From positions 3,833,820 to 3,897,819 of the forward strand of contig CM030937.1 in the NCBI GenBank assembly GCA_018136815.1: 64,000 bases of DNA. Reading direction: 5' to 3'. A program made the translations under genes and the position numbers. This document shows, piece after piece, positions 16,903-27,745 of this stretch. How positions within the stretch are numbered: the stretch's first letter is position 1; every line of letters starts with the position of its first letter. This DNA comes from Isochrysis galbana (lineage: Eukaryota; Haptophyta; Isochrysidales; Isochrysidaceae). The notes under the pieces were generated by a model. That model was not told where the DNA came from and searched no databases. It saw nothing but the letters and a program-made list of their open reading frames with translations.

Positions 16903-19569
16903 GGAATAGGCGAGGCCGCCGCCATATGCTTCGTTGACTTCTCAATTCCTCGGCGGCCTGGACCGCCACCCCTTTCGCTTCTCGATACTTCTGTCACTCC
17001 CGTTCGCGTTTCATTTCGTGCCTCTAATGTTTCGCCCCTCCGATCTACGAGCTCGCCGTCCCTCGGACGGCTGAGCAAAGCCTTCTTGTTGTCGTTCCAA
17101 CCTGGGGATACTACCCTAGGTTGCGATCCCGTCGTTCCCGAAGTTCGCGTTTTCGTTTCAGTCGTTCAATCGATCCGGAGTCAACCTCAGCTGCTCATAT
17201 GTGGTGGGGACGATTCGACTCCGGGAGTTCCGTTCTCTCTCGCCGTTCGTTCGCTACCTCCTTCGTCGCTCTCGTCGTTCTCGAATCATTCGTTCAATGC
17301 TCTCGATTTCGAGCGCTCAACGCTAATTCTTGCCTTGAGCTCCGTCGCTGCCGATCCGTCTGCTGTCGCCAGTCAAATCTTGGATGGACTGGCCAATTCG
17401 TTCCCTCGAGACTCGCCTTTAAGCTGCCTTGGCCGTGCTAGCGAGGTTAGCCCCTCCGGATGGACGGTGGCCTACACCCTCGCTGTTCGCCGTTGGCTCG
17501 CGCCGCCTACGATGGTTGCACCAACCCGATTGGGTTGGCGACCGCTACCGACTAGCTTGTTTGATGAATCTTCCTTAGCTGACGAAGGGGTGTTCGCCAA
17601 CATACCCTCCGTCGTGCAACGCGCATTCCGCCGATTGTTCCGTTCTCGACCCGCTCTATTCTCGTCCGACTCTCTTCCGGCCGTCGTGTCCCGTTCTTTT
17701 CAGATGGTTCGCACCTTGGCCGCCGCGTCTCCGTCCATTCCGGTCACTCGCAGTCCCGTTTCCGTTTCCGCTGTCGTTCCGCTCTGCCAGCTTTCAGTGT
17801 GCCTGACTTTGGTTCCGGCCGCTGAAGATTTGCTCGTACATCTCGCGCGCACTCGCCCTTCCTTGAAGGAGGGCGAGACCCTCTCGTACGTTATCGATCT
17901 CGCTTTCCAACGCGCCGCCGCCCACGGTGCCGCGCACGTAATGCCGAAAGATATTGCCGAGGCGGCGCAGCTTGTTCTGCGCCCTAGCCGATCGCCTGAG
18001 TCTCCAGCTCAGGTGCTACCTATCCACTTCGACGAAATTTGTGTCACACTCAGAGACGTAAGGCGTGACGTCGAGGCCGTGCAGACCGACGGCATCTCGC
18101 CTCCTCGCGTCTTGATTATCGGCGAGACGAGTGGAGTAGTCTCGTCCATGTTTTTGCTTGCTGGCGCTGATGTGGCGACGTGCGATTTGTTTCCGTCCGA
18201 CGTCGACTATGTTCCGCACTTCGAAGGGGACGCGGATCTCGTCCAAGACCTCGGATGGGACTTGATTATCGCGCACCCGCCGTGTACCTATCTCTCGAAC
18301 GCTGGCTTAAGGTGGATCCACTCCAACCCGCAGCGCATGTCCGATACGATCTCCGCCGCAAAGCAATTCCGCCGTCGCCTGAACGCCGGGGCTCCGTTTC
18401 TAGCGGTGGAGAACCCGAAAATGCACCACTACGCTAAGTCTCTACTCGGGGGTCTCGAAGCTACGCAATATGTCCATCCATGGCAACATGGAACGGGGCA
18501 CACTAAGGCTACGGGACTCTACCTTTCGCCCAACTTTCCTCCGCTCATGCCGACTTGCATTGTTCCTGGTCGCCAGCACGCAATGGCAAACCTTCCCATG
18601 TCCCCTCATCGCGGCTCGATGCGCAGCCGCACCTACGTGGGCATCGCCGGTGCGATGGCGATGCAATGGATGCCCGTCATTCTGGACTATTGCCGCCGTA
18701 CTCCTTCTCGTCCGGCCACGTCCGCCGCCTCTCTCCTATCTCAAGCGCGTGACCTACAATCAAGCCAGTTGGCGGCTCAGGCTGGTTCCAGTTCCAGTTC
18801 CGAGCCTTCGAATGTTTCGAGCGTCGCCGCGATTGATATGGGGTGGCGGCCGTGGCTAGGGTCGCCCCGCTCGTCGTTGTTACCCGTCCGTCCCGCTCGG
18901 ATGATTCGCAAGGTCCGCAACCGCTGGCGTGTATGGACGGCGGTGCGCGGGGCGCAAGGCTCGATATCGTATACCTGGCTGCCGTTGTCTCCGTCGCTGG
19001 CGTCGGCTCTCGACGCAGAAGTTCGCCTTCACTCGTCTGCGGTGGAGGAGGAGCCGTTGCCGATCCTTGCTCCCTCTCCCTCTCCCTCGTCCTCATTGCC
19101 GTTCGTTCCGATGCCTCCTCTCTTGGAGACGTGTGCCTCCGTTTCCTTTCCGGACACGTTCACGCCAAAGGGCTGGCATGCTGCCTTGCGTCTTACCTGG
19201 TCGGACCAGGAACGCCTCGCTCTTCTCCCTACGCCGCCATGTCGCCTAGGCTTGGGTGCCCTGCCGGACTTGCACCCACCGCTGCCTCCGCTCGATCGCC
19301 CTGCTCGCCGCTCCGTTGCTGACGTCATTGCCGACCATAGGCAGCGGCACGCCGCCTTCGTTCCCTCGGGTTTCACACCTGCTCTCAACCAGCCTGCTGT
19401 CGTCGCTTCTTTGACCAGGGAGGTACCGGCGAGGCTTGTCTCCGACACGCCGCCAAGCCTATACCCCGCCACTGCCTGTACGTTCGCGATCTCATCGTTT
19501 GCCGTCACTCCGCCACGGGCCCTACTCGTTATATCGTCGATTCCGCCCTCGCCGTCAACAAGACTCTAG
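16903..19569 (+). CDS. Gag-readthrough region with phage-type DNA cytosine-C5 methyltransferase-like domain
   Basis: This frame continues the gag frame after its TAG with no stop until 19567-19569, and the first in-frame ATG is only at 17512. Translation by UAG readthrough is therefore the simplest reading. About 18100-18700 encodes a methyltransferase-like domain: VLIIGETSGVVSSMFLLAGA (cofactor loop, motif I position), CDLFP, DLIIAHPPCTYLSNAGLRW (motif IV PPC with the expected catalytic Cys), FLAVENPKMHHYAK (motif VI, EN), then HPWQHGTGHTKATGLYL and RSRTYVGIAGAMAMQW. This pattern is characteristic of compact phage proteins annotated as DNA cytosine methyltransferases. Flanking parts (17086-18050 and 18720-19460) are unrecognised. 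Protease follows in the -1 frame. Activity is not shown. A nucleic-acid-binding, non-catalytic role is possible. Confidence 0.8.
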   Translation, partial: GIGEAAAICFVDFSIPRRPGPPPLSLLDTSVTPVRVSFRASNVSPLRSTSSPSLGRLSKAFLLSFQPGDTTLGCDPVVPEVRVFVSVVQSIRSQPQLLICGGDDSTPGVPFSLAVRSLPPSSLSSFSNHSFNALDFERSTLILALSSVAADPSAVASQILDGLANSFPRDSPLSCLGRASEVSPSGWTVAYTLAVRRWLAPPTMVAPTRLGWRPLPTSLFDESSLADEGVFANIPSVVQRAFRRLFRSRPALFSSDSLPAVVSRSFQMVRTLAAASPSIPVTRSPVSVSAVVPLCQLSVCLTLVPAAEDLLVHLARTRPSLKEGETLSYVIDLAFQRAAAHGAAHVMPKDIAEAAQLVLRPSRSPESPAQVLPIHFDEICVTLRDVRRDVEAVQTDGISPPRVLIIGETSGVVSSMFLLAGADVATCDLFPSDVDYVPHFEGDADLVQDLGWDLIIAHPPCTYLSNAGLRWIHSNPQRMSDTISAAKQFRRRLNAGAPFLAVENPKMHHYAKSLLGGLEATQYVHPWQHGTGHTKATGLYLSPNFPPLMPTCIVPGRQHAMANLPMSPHRGSMRSRTYVGIAGAMAMQWMPVILDYCRRTPSRPATSAASLLSQARDLQSSQLAAQAGSSSSSEPSNVSSVAAIDMGWRPWLGSPRSSLLPVRPARMIRKVRNRWRVWTAVRGAQGSISYTWLPLSPSLASALDAEVRLHSSAVEEEPLPILAPSPSPSSSLPFVPMPPLLETCASVSFPDTFTPKGWHAALRLTWSDQERLALLPTPPCRLGLGALPDLHPPLPPLDRPARRSVADVIADHRQRHAAFVPSGFTPALNQPAVVASLTREVPARLVSDTPPSLYPATACTFAISSFAVTPPRALLVISSIPPSPSTRL

Positions 19570-19905
19570 CCGACACGGGAGCCGGTCCCTCGGTTGTAAC
19601 CACCGAGCTGTTGGCCACACTGCCCCGCGACGCTTGCGTCTTAGTCGAACATGCTTCGGACCGACCTGCCGTTGTCGGACCGGATGGTAACCCCCTCCGT
19701 ACCCGCGGCTACGCCACGTTGGTCTTCTCTCTCTCCGGTGTCGAATTCCGACACCGTTTCCTCGTCGTCGAAGGCGCACCTATGCTTCTCCTGGGAAACG
19801 ATTTCCTGGAAGCATACGCCGCCTGTATCGAACTGTCGCCGGATGCTGGGTGTGATAGCCGCTTGACCCTTATGGTCAACAATCGTCGCGTTCCGTCCCT
19901 CGTCT
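19461..19905 (+). CDS. pol: retropepsin-like aspartic protease of element 3
   Basis: In the frame of 19611, following LYVRDLIVCRHSATGPTRYI, the catalytic motif LADTGAGPSVV appears (19560-19592), then a flap region, then MLLLGNDFLEAY, the usual second motif of Ty3/gypsy proteases. This frame is -1 relative to the methyltransferase frame and overlaps it by at least 170 bp. The shift could be programmed or could come from a lost base. The frame has no ATG before 19611, so it is expected to be made as part of a polyprotein. Confidence 0.75.
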
Positions 19906-20539
19906 CCACTCGCCCTCGTCTCTCCTCTGCACCGCTTGTCGCCGTGATCTCCGCCGACTCGCCACGGGCAGAGGAGTCGTCGCTCGTTCCTATCTCGGAC
20001 AACGTTTCATCCCGCCAGGCTCACGGCGAGTCGCCGCCGGCAATGTCGACTTCGGTTCCATTGCCCCCTCTCGATCCCGAGCTTGAGCCGCCCCCTCGTC
20101 TCGACTTCACTCGCAGTCCACCTTCGTCTCCTAACCGTTCGTCTGCCGCCGTCGAAATTGAGCCACTCTTCGCCGACGTCTCTACGTCGGCCGTTGCGTC
20201 GAAAGAGTTCGCTCTGTACACCAGGCAGCCTATCACTATCCCCTCGCGATCGAGGGGTACGTTCTCCGTTCGCCTGCCGCTGGAGATCATCGAAAACTAC
20301 CCCGACTCCGCCATCCTCGTCGACCGTCTACCACCCCGTGACGGCCTCGATTCTCCTCCAATGGTCGCCACTAGCGTCGAAACCCCAACTCCGGAGGGGG
20401 AGGTGCTGATCACGGTCTGGAACCTGGCACCACGTCCTGTAACCCTTCCTGCGTACTCGCCGGTGGCGTCAGCCTACATCGAGTACAAGTTGCACGAGGC
20501 TCGGCCGACGGTCGCCGGCGATAGGGACGACCCCGAGTC

Positions 20540-22090
20540 CTCGCTCACTGAGGCACAGCGCGCGCTCCTCGACGCTATCACCATCGATCCCGACAAGCAA
20601 TTGTCGCCGTCCCAGAGGCAGCGCGTACGCTGCCTGCTGGCACGGCATATCGACGCGTTCGCTCTCGACCCGAAGAACCCTCGGCACACGCACGTCATGG
20701 AGGTCGAGCTGCCTCTCCTCCCCGGTGCTACAGCCCACCGGCACGCTCCGTCCAAGATGGGCGACGAGGGCCGTGCCATCGTCGACAAGCACGTCGCCGA
20801 GATGGAGGCGGCAGGCATCATTCGTAAGTCCAATTCGCCATGGGCTTCGCGGTCGTCCTCGTCGGCAAGAAGGACGGATCCGTTCGCTTCTGTGTCGATT
20901 ATCGCGACACGAACTCGAAGCTTCGTATCTCGGATAGTCCTCTCCCGCTCACCGTCGAAGCTATCGATCGTCTATCTCGGGCCAAGGCTCTCGAGATTCT
21001 TTGTTTCTCTGCCTGCTCGATCTCGCCTCCGGCTTCTGGTGTCTGCCTATCAAGGAGGAGGACAAACCCATCACGGCGTTCTGCACCCATCGCCAGAAGT
21101 ACGAGTTCAACTACCTCCCGTTCGGCGTCCAATCCGGCCCTTCCTACATGTGTCGTCTCATGGATGCGGTGCTCCAGGGCCTCGCGTGGGAGATTTGCAT
21201 GCCGTACCTGGACGACATCGGAATTTGGTCGACAGGCACAGGTAGCACGCTTGAGGAACGCATCGACACCTCCTTCGAGCAAATGCTTCACCGTCTCGAT
21301 CTCGTTCTCGAGCGTCTCCGATGGGCTGGTCTCTCATGCAAGGCCTCCAAGTGCATCTTGTTCGCTATCAAGGGCGAATACCTCGGGCACGTCGTGTCTC
21401 GTCGTGGTCTCGAGATGGACCCCAAGAAAGTCGAGGCGGTACGCTCGATCGATCCGCGTCACATCGATTCGCTCGAAAAGGTTCGCTCGTTTCTCGGCCT
21501 TTGTTCGTACTACCGTCGGTTCATCAAGGGCTTCGCGCACGTCGCGGCCCCTCTCACCGACCTTACTCGTACGGGCGTCGACGTGGCTACCGTCTCTCAG
21601 TCGCCTGAGTGCCAGACAGCGATCCGTCGCCTCATCGATCTCATCACGTCTGCTCCAGTGTTGGCTGCGCCTCGTCACGACAAGGAGTTCATCGTCAAAA
21701 CGGACGCGGCCAGTACCCTGGGTATCGGCGGAATCCTGTCGCAGGTTGACGACCACGGACACGAGCATGTCGTTGCGTATTACGGTCGCCGCCTCACCGC
21801 CGCGGAGCGTCATTGGACCACCACCGAGGTGGAGCTTCTTGCTGCCTTGGAAAGCATTCGCACTTGGCGACCGTACCTTTGGGGCCGGCACTTCCGCCTC
21901 GTCATCGATCACCAAGCTCTCCGTTGGTTGCACACCATGAAGGACACCGTCCAGGGTGGGCCGGCGTCGCGTCTGATGCGCTGGGCGCTCAAGTTGTCCG
22001 AGTATCGCTTCACCGTCGAGCACAAGCCGGGCGCTAATCACAAAGACGCGGATGGCGTGTCACGCTTGGTGGCTGCAGACGATGGGACGT
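20540..22090 (+). pseudogene. pol: reverse transcriptase and RNase H of element 3 (frame-broken)
   Basis: RT motifs in order: DPKNPRHTHVMEVELPLLPG; VLVGKKDGSVRFCVDYRDTN; motif A LDLASGFWCLPI; NYLPFGVQSGPSYMC; and the catalytic YLDDIGIWS (21202-21228). RNase H follows with FIVKTDAAS, TEVELLAALESI, LVIDHQALRWL and NHKDADGVSRL, so all four acidic residues are present. The frame changes near 20855 (W-A-S/F-A-V) and near 20995 (before LCLLDLASGF). Each is consistent with one missing base in a short run. If those are assembly errors the enzyme would be complete. Confidence 0.85.
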
Positions 22091-22319
22091 CGGAGACGTC
22101 CGCTCCTAAGCAGGGGGGTGGGCAGCTGCTAGCCGCCGTCGTCCCTAACTCTCGCTCCACCACGGCATCGAATAATCAGTCGCCAGCCGTCGCCGCCTCT
22201 CGTTCTCGTACCACCACGGCATCCAGTCTGCAAGCTGACGAACGATCGTCCAGGATGTCCTCTACGACCAGGGATTCTATCAACCTCTCCTACCTCGACG
22301 TCGGTACACCTAACGCCGA

Positions 22320-23795
22320 GGCGCTCAAAGAGGCACAGGCCGAGGACCCCGACTGCCACGACCTCATCCGCTTTCTCTCTTCCGCTCCTCATAACCCCGA
22401 CCTCGACCATCGTCGCTTGCGTTGGCTTAGTCGCGAATATTCTCGATGCCTGTTGCGATCTGGACTACTCTACCGACGAGTGCCGGCGAGAGACGGCGAG
22501 AAGCTCTGCCTCTACGTGCCGAAGACGATGCGCCGCGCCTACCTCGAAGCCTTTCACGACCACCTGTGCCACCTCGGCGACAACCGAATGGCGCGCCTTC
22601 TACGAGACCGATATTTTGGCCTGGCATGAACGCAGACGTCTCTGAGCACGTTCGCCAATGCCACGAGTGCACTTTAGCTAAGCCACCCTTCCGCCACCTC
22701 GCAGACCCCAAGGGACCGCAGGTCGGCGCCTATCCGTTCGACATCGTCTTCTGCGACGTCGTCTCGATGGCTCCTACGCACGACTTCATCAAGGGCTCTC
22801 GAGGCTTCGACAAGCTCCTCGTTTTCGTGGACTCGCTCACTCGTTGGATCGAGGCGGCCCCTCACAACGGCGACCCCTCGAGTGCCGACGCTCTTCACGC
22901 CTTCATGTCATACGTCGTTTCTCGGCACGGAGTACCAAGGCAACTCCGCTCGGACTCCGGCAGCAACCTTGCTAGTCAACTTACCTCGATCATCCTCGAG
23001 CGCACTGGCACCGACTTGCGGCCAAGCACACCTCATCATCACGAGAGTGTGGGCCTGGTGGAACGAGCTCAGCAGACCTTGATCAACATGGCTCGTGCTA
23101 CCGATGAAGGCGGCGGTCATTGGGTCGATCATCTCCCGTTCTTTTTAATGAGCATGCGCGCTTCCGCCAATCGCATAACCCGCATGTCGCCTGCTGCCTT
23201 GCTCTATGGCCGTGAGCTTCGCCTGCCTGCCCAGCTTTCTGATCCATCTGAGACTGGTCCATCTCCCGAGTTACCTCAGGAAATTCGCTCGTACGCTTGG
23301 AAAATGCATTGTCGTTTAAAGGCGGCGTGGGCCGCAGCTTATGATGCAACTTTAGAGTCTCAAGCCGACGCACTCGCTGACACGCTACGCACTCACTCTC
23401 CCCCCATCCAATTCGCTCCAGGTGATAGGGTGGTTCGCAAGATTCCAGGACTCCGCAACAAGCTCCTCTACCACTACAGCGGACCATATCGCATTGCCGA
23501 GGCGCTTGGCGCTGGCCGCTACCGACTACGCGACCAAGAAAATCGCCTCCTCTCCGAGGAGGTGCATGTGACTAACCTCCGTCCCTACTATACCCTCACA
23601 GATGAAGATCCCGTCCAAGCAGACGAGTATCTGGTTGATGCACTTCTTGACCGCAAGGTCGAGGCGATTCCAGACAGTACCTCGTCAAATGGCGTGCTAC
23701 GCGAAAGCTGCGGCCACATGGAGCCGCTAGCCGAACTGCTTCGCCGCTGCGATCGCTCGTCACCCCTATATGATGCTCACCCTTCCCCCTCTTCG
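22320..23795 (+). pseudogene. pol: integrase with GPY/F module and chromodomain of element 3 (frame-broken)
   Basis: N-terminal zinc motif: FHDHLCHLGDNRM and QCHEC. Catalytic triad: Asp in DIVFCDVVSM, Asp in LRSDSGSN, Glu in SVGLVERAQQ. A GPY/F module (YSGPYRIAEALGAGRYRL) and the start of a chromodomain (DEYLVDALLDRK) follow. Two breaks stand out against element 1. The run TTTT at 22614-22617 should be TTTTT to read RYFWPGMN. GGG has become GG in the chromodomain, both after GACCGCAAG near 23659 and in CATGG near 23720. The integrase core itself is intact. Confidence 0.85.
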
Positions 23796-24562
23796 TAAGC
23801 CTCAGATGAGAAAGCGGGCTGCAGAATCACAATCTCAGACCGTCTCAGCCCCGCCGACGTGCACGCGATCGACTCCCGTGGATCCGAGACCACCGCTCGG
23901 ATCATCAGGCCCCGGCCGCTCGCCTCGTTCGCACCGTCCTCGCACAGTGCCCCATTGCTCATTCTCCCATTGCCCGTCTCAGCCCGCCCTCTGTTCCAAC
24001 CCTGCAGGTCCAATGATGCGGCCAGCACGCGGTCTTCGTCCTCGGGCAGTGGTGGTACTCGTCGGGATCGTCGCGCGGTTCCCCGTGGTTTGGCTCCCAC
24101 TCATTTGCGCACGCTGCCCTTGCCTCGCCTACCTTCGTTCGCTGTCGCTCCGAGGCTCTCGCACGCCTGTCGCCATCGGATCGCACCCTCGTCTCTCTGC
24201 TCGATACACCCTCTGCGTTCTTCTGACAGTCGCGACTGTCACGCCCCTCCGATATCTCTCAACGCCGTCGTTTACGTTTGATCGCGGTACGGGAACGTAC
24301 GGGAATTCTTTTCCAGTTCCCCCCCCGCGGTCGCCGAATTTTCCCCCCGCGGTCGCCGAATAGTTCCCCCCGCGGGAAGAGAGGTATGGCTCGCCCCCTT
24401 TCGACCACGGAGGATGGATCTCCCTCCCTTTCGCTGCGCTCTGTCAGGAGACCCCGTACCTCGTCGTTTAGCTCGCGCGTGACGTGCCGAGCCCGTCGTG
24501 ATATCTCGCCGCCTTTTGCCGTTGGCCGTTCGACTACTCATATATCGAAGAACAGGAGACGC

Positions 24563-24662
24563 NNNNNNNNNNNNNNNNNNNNNNNNNNNNNNNNNNNNNN
24601 NNNNNNNNNNNNNNNNNNNNNNNNNNNNNNNNNNNNNNNNNNNNNNNNNNNNNNNNNNNNNN
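24563..24662. other. assembly gap (100 N)
   Basis: Exactly 100 N, a conventional placeholder. The left side is the 3' untranslated region of element 3 and the right side is the 3' flank of glucokinase, so the real gap must hold the end of the element with its 3' LTR. Confidence 0.98.
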
Positions 24663-24744
24663 CACGATGAAGCTCAAATGCTTCTCGAGTGTGACTCTAG
24701 AATAGAATCAAGCGTAACCGGCTGTTTTAGAATGCCTCTTCTTC

Positions 24745-26025
24745 TCACGATTCTAGAAGCATTGACACAGCAGCATAGAGCGCGCCTCGCTCACCAGTGT
24801 CCTCTGTGAGCACGAGATACAGGGGAACTTGCTCAACCGTAGGCGAGAGGCGCCCCTTATCCTTGTATGCAGTGTAAAATGTCTTGCTCTCGATCCATTC
24901 GGGATTCTTAGCAGCGATGCCTCCTGAGATGTATAGACCCCCAAAGGGCATCCATTTGAGGGCTGCGACACCGACCTCTGAGCCATAGCATTCCGAGAAA
25001 ACATCGACGGCTTTCTGGCAGACATAGTCGCCACCTCTCGCACCACGTGCGACGACAGCACCCTTCATGTGCTTTGGAGCATCTGTGTACTCCTTATCAA
25101 CATCTTTGCTCACATGGTCCTCATATGCCCAGTGCTGACGTAAGAAGAAATAAATGTTGGCCAGGCCCGGGCCCGAAACAACACGCTCGACACTGACTCG
25201 CTTGCGGCGCGATCCATCGAGGAACGACGAATCCTGTGTATCGTATAGTCTGACAAGCTGATCACGCAAATCATGAGTTAGAGGTGAGCGTGGTGCAAAC
25301 TCAGCATGTCCGCCCTCCGATGGGTAGCACGTGTAAGTCCCACGGCTGTCCGCAGTCAGGAAGCACTCCCCGAGCCCAGTCCCTGCACCCACGCAGGCGA
25401 TGGGCGCTCCTGGCCGCGGCATCGCATCGTTCAGTTTCTTCTTCTCCGAGTCGCGGAGGGTCAACAAGCCATAGCCCTGGGCTTCGAAATCGTTGATCAG
25501 CTTGATCTTTGGGATGCCCAGCTCTTCCCGCAGCACTTTGCCGTCGATTGTCCAGCCGGTCGTCACATTGGTGAAGTTCACCTGTCACGACATGAAGATA
25601 CACGCGCATTCGTGCAAGCCTCCGCAGCGCAGCCTTTGGCAGAGCAGGGTAGAGCCGCGGCTTTGCTGTCGCTGGGCAGACACATGAGCACACGCAGGCG
25701 AGCGCACCTTCTGGTCGGCGGTGATGGCGCCGGCGCATGCGAGGCAGCATGCCGTGGGTAAAAAGCCGCCTGCCTCCTCAAGGAACAACTTGCACACCTC
25801 GCTGAACGACTTCTGCTCCGAGTTGAGGTACTTCTTACTGAAGACGACCTCGCCGTCAGGCGGCTTACCACAGCTGAGGCACTTGCGCTCGGAGACGCGG
25901 AAGAGGACGAGGCGCGTGTTGGTGCCGCCACAGTCGCCTGACATCACCAGGTGGTCGTCCGCCTTGTGCGCCGCCGTGCGCGCGCGCTTGGGCTCGGGGT
26001 GGGAAGCCTCCGACGCCTCGGACAT
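24745..26025 (-). CDS. glk: glucokinase (bacterial-type, ROK-independent Glk family), two exons
   Basis: It phosphorylates glucose with ATP at the entry of glycolysis. Exons: 26025-25708 and 25581-24745, with a 126-nt GT-AG intron (25582-25707, phase 0), giving 384 residues. I chose ATG 26025 (MSEASEASHPEPKRAR) because the frame upstream is only a proline run translated from a poly-G/C tract. Motifs: VMSGDCGGTNTRLVLF (phosphate loop, about residues 28-42), KLINDFEAQGYGLLTL (sugar-binding Asn-Asp), CVGAGTGLGECFL (adenosine loop), and LYISGGIAAKNPEW near the C-terminus. This family is common in bacteria and in several algae and protists, unlike the hexokinases of animals and plants. No transit peptide is obvious, so it is probably cytosolic. 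Confidence 0.92.
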
Positions 26026-26900
<875 letters not shown>

Positions 26901-26923
26901 ATAGTAGTAAGTTAGTTAGTAGT

Positions 26924-27236
26924 CAACTAAGTTTATACTTGGTTCACCCATGGCCCATGGTAGGGCCTGTTTACAGGATAAGTCGGGACTGAGGTCGCCG
27001 CCCACTCGGAGACACAGGAGGAAGAGAGGGAACAGATCACCGGGGGTAGGCGCGGTCCACCGGACCATATCTTAGCCCTTCACCCCAATCCCCCTAGTAG
27101 TGCACGGGGGGAGCCGCCTGATGGCGGGGGGAGAAGGGCTGGGAGCGTGGGGGTGTAGAAAGTTTTCCTACGTGAATAGAAAGTAGAGGGTCCACGGCTG
27201 CGTGCGCGGTGAGACTATTAAAAGGTTTATTATAAT
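26924..27236 (+). mobile_element. SINE-like element with the 1-205 body
   Basis: It starts CAACTAAGTTTATACTTGG and ends ATTAAAAGGTTTATTATA, the same head and tail as the insertion at 7942, but with a different middle (TTTACAGGATAAGTCGGGAC to GAGACTATTAAAAGG) that matches 1-205 and, inverted, 42500-42665. No clear target duplication is seen. Confidence 0.65.
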
Positions 27237-27745
27237 ACAGCCAAATACAAATACATATGTCATATGTATTTTGCCTCTGGCCAAATAAATACGGTAAATG
27301 CGTGTTTCCCATCTAGGGCTACGAGCCTATCGCTATCCTATGGGTATGGCTCAGGCCCCAGGCCCACATCCACATCGCAATAATTCTTATGTCTCTGTAA
27401 GTCTGACACTCTGTGAGCTTCTAGCGACTGTTTAAGTCTACCATCTACCAGTTACTCCATCCTTGCGCTTGGCCTGGCGCCTGACGTAGTGCACGCGGGG
27501 GCCCACCCCCCGAAACCGAAGATAGAGGAACGAAGGGGGTAGCGTAAAGGTGGTGAGTGTTTTGGGGTATAGGCGATGACGCGAATCAGAACCTTGAGCG
27601 CGTTGTGTCTTTGTAGCTAGCAGTAGTAGCCTAAATCTTCAGATTCTTTTTTAACACATGGTCACAACTTCTTGTTTCTACTACTACATATCTATGCCTC
27701 GGTAGGAAAGGAATAGAGCCAGTCGTTCGCGCTCTTCAAAGGCAC
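27237..27745. other. intergenic, 3' flank of the LIM gene
   Basis: No coding sequence recognised and no repeated block identified. Confidence 0.4.

Larger units (their letters stand above)
13019..24562 (+). mobile_element. Ty3/gypsy chromovirus-like retrotransposon encoding a cytosine-methyltransferase-like domain (element 3), 3' end missing
   Basis: Order: 5' LTR (13019-14142), gag starting inside the LTR, a long same-frame extension with a C5-methyltransferase-like domain, retropepsin, RT, RNase H, integrase with zinc and DDE motifs, GPY/F module, chromodomain, and 3' untranslated sequence matching element 1 up to GAACAGGAGACGC. Sequence then enters a 100-N gap. By comparison with element 1, at least 0.6 kb plus a second LTR of about 1.1 kb should lie there. 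Pol has several single-base frame breaks, nearly all in short homopolymers. Gag is intact. I read it as the autonomous relative of element 1, possibly intact if the breaks are assembly errors. Confidence 0.9.
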
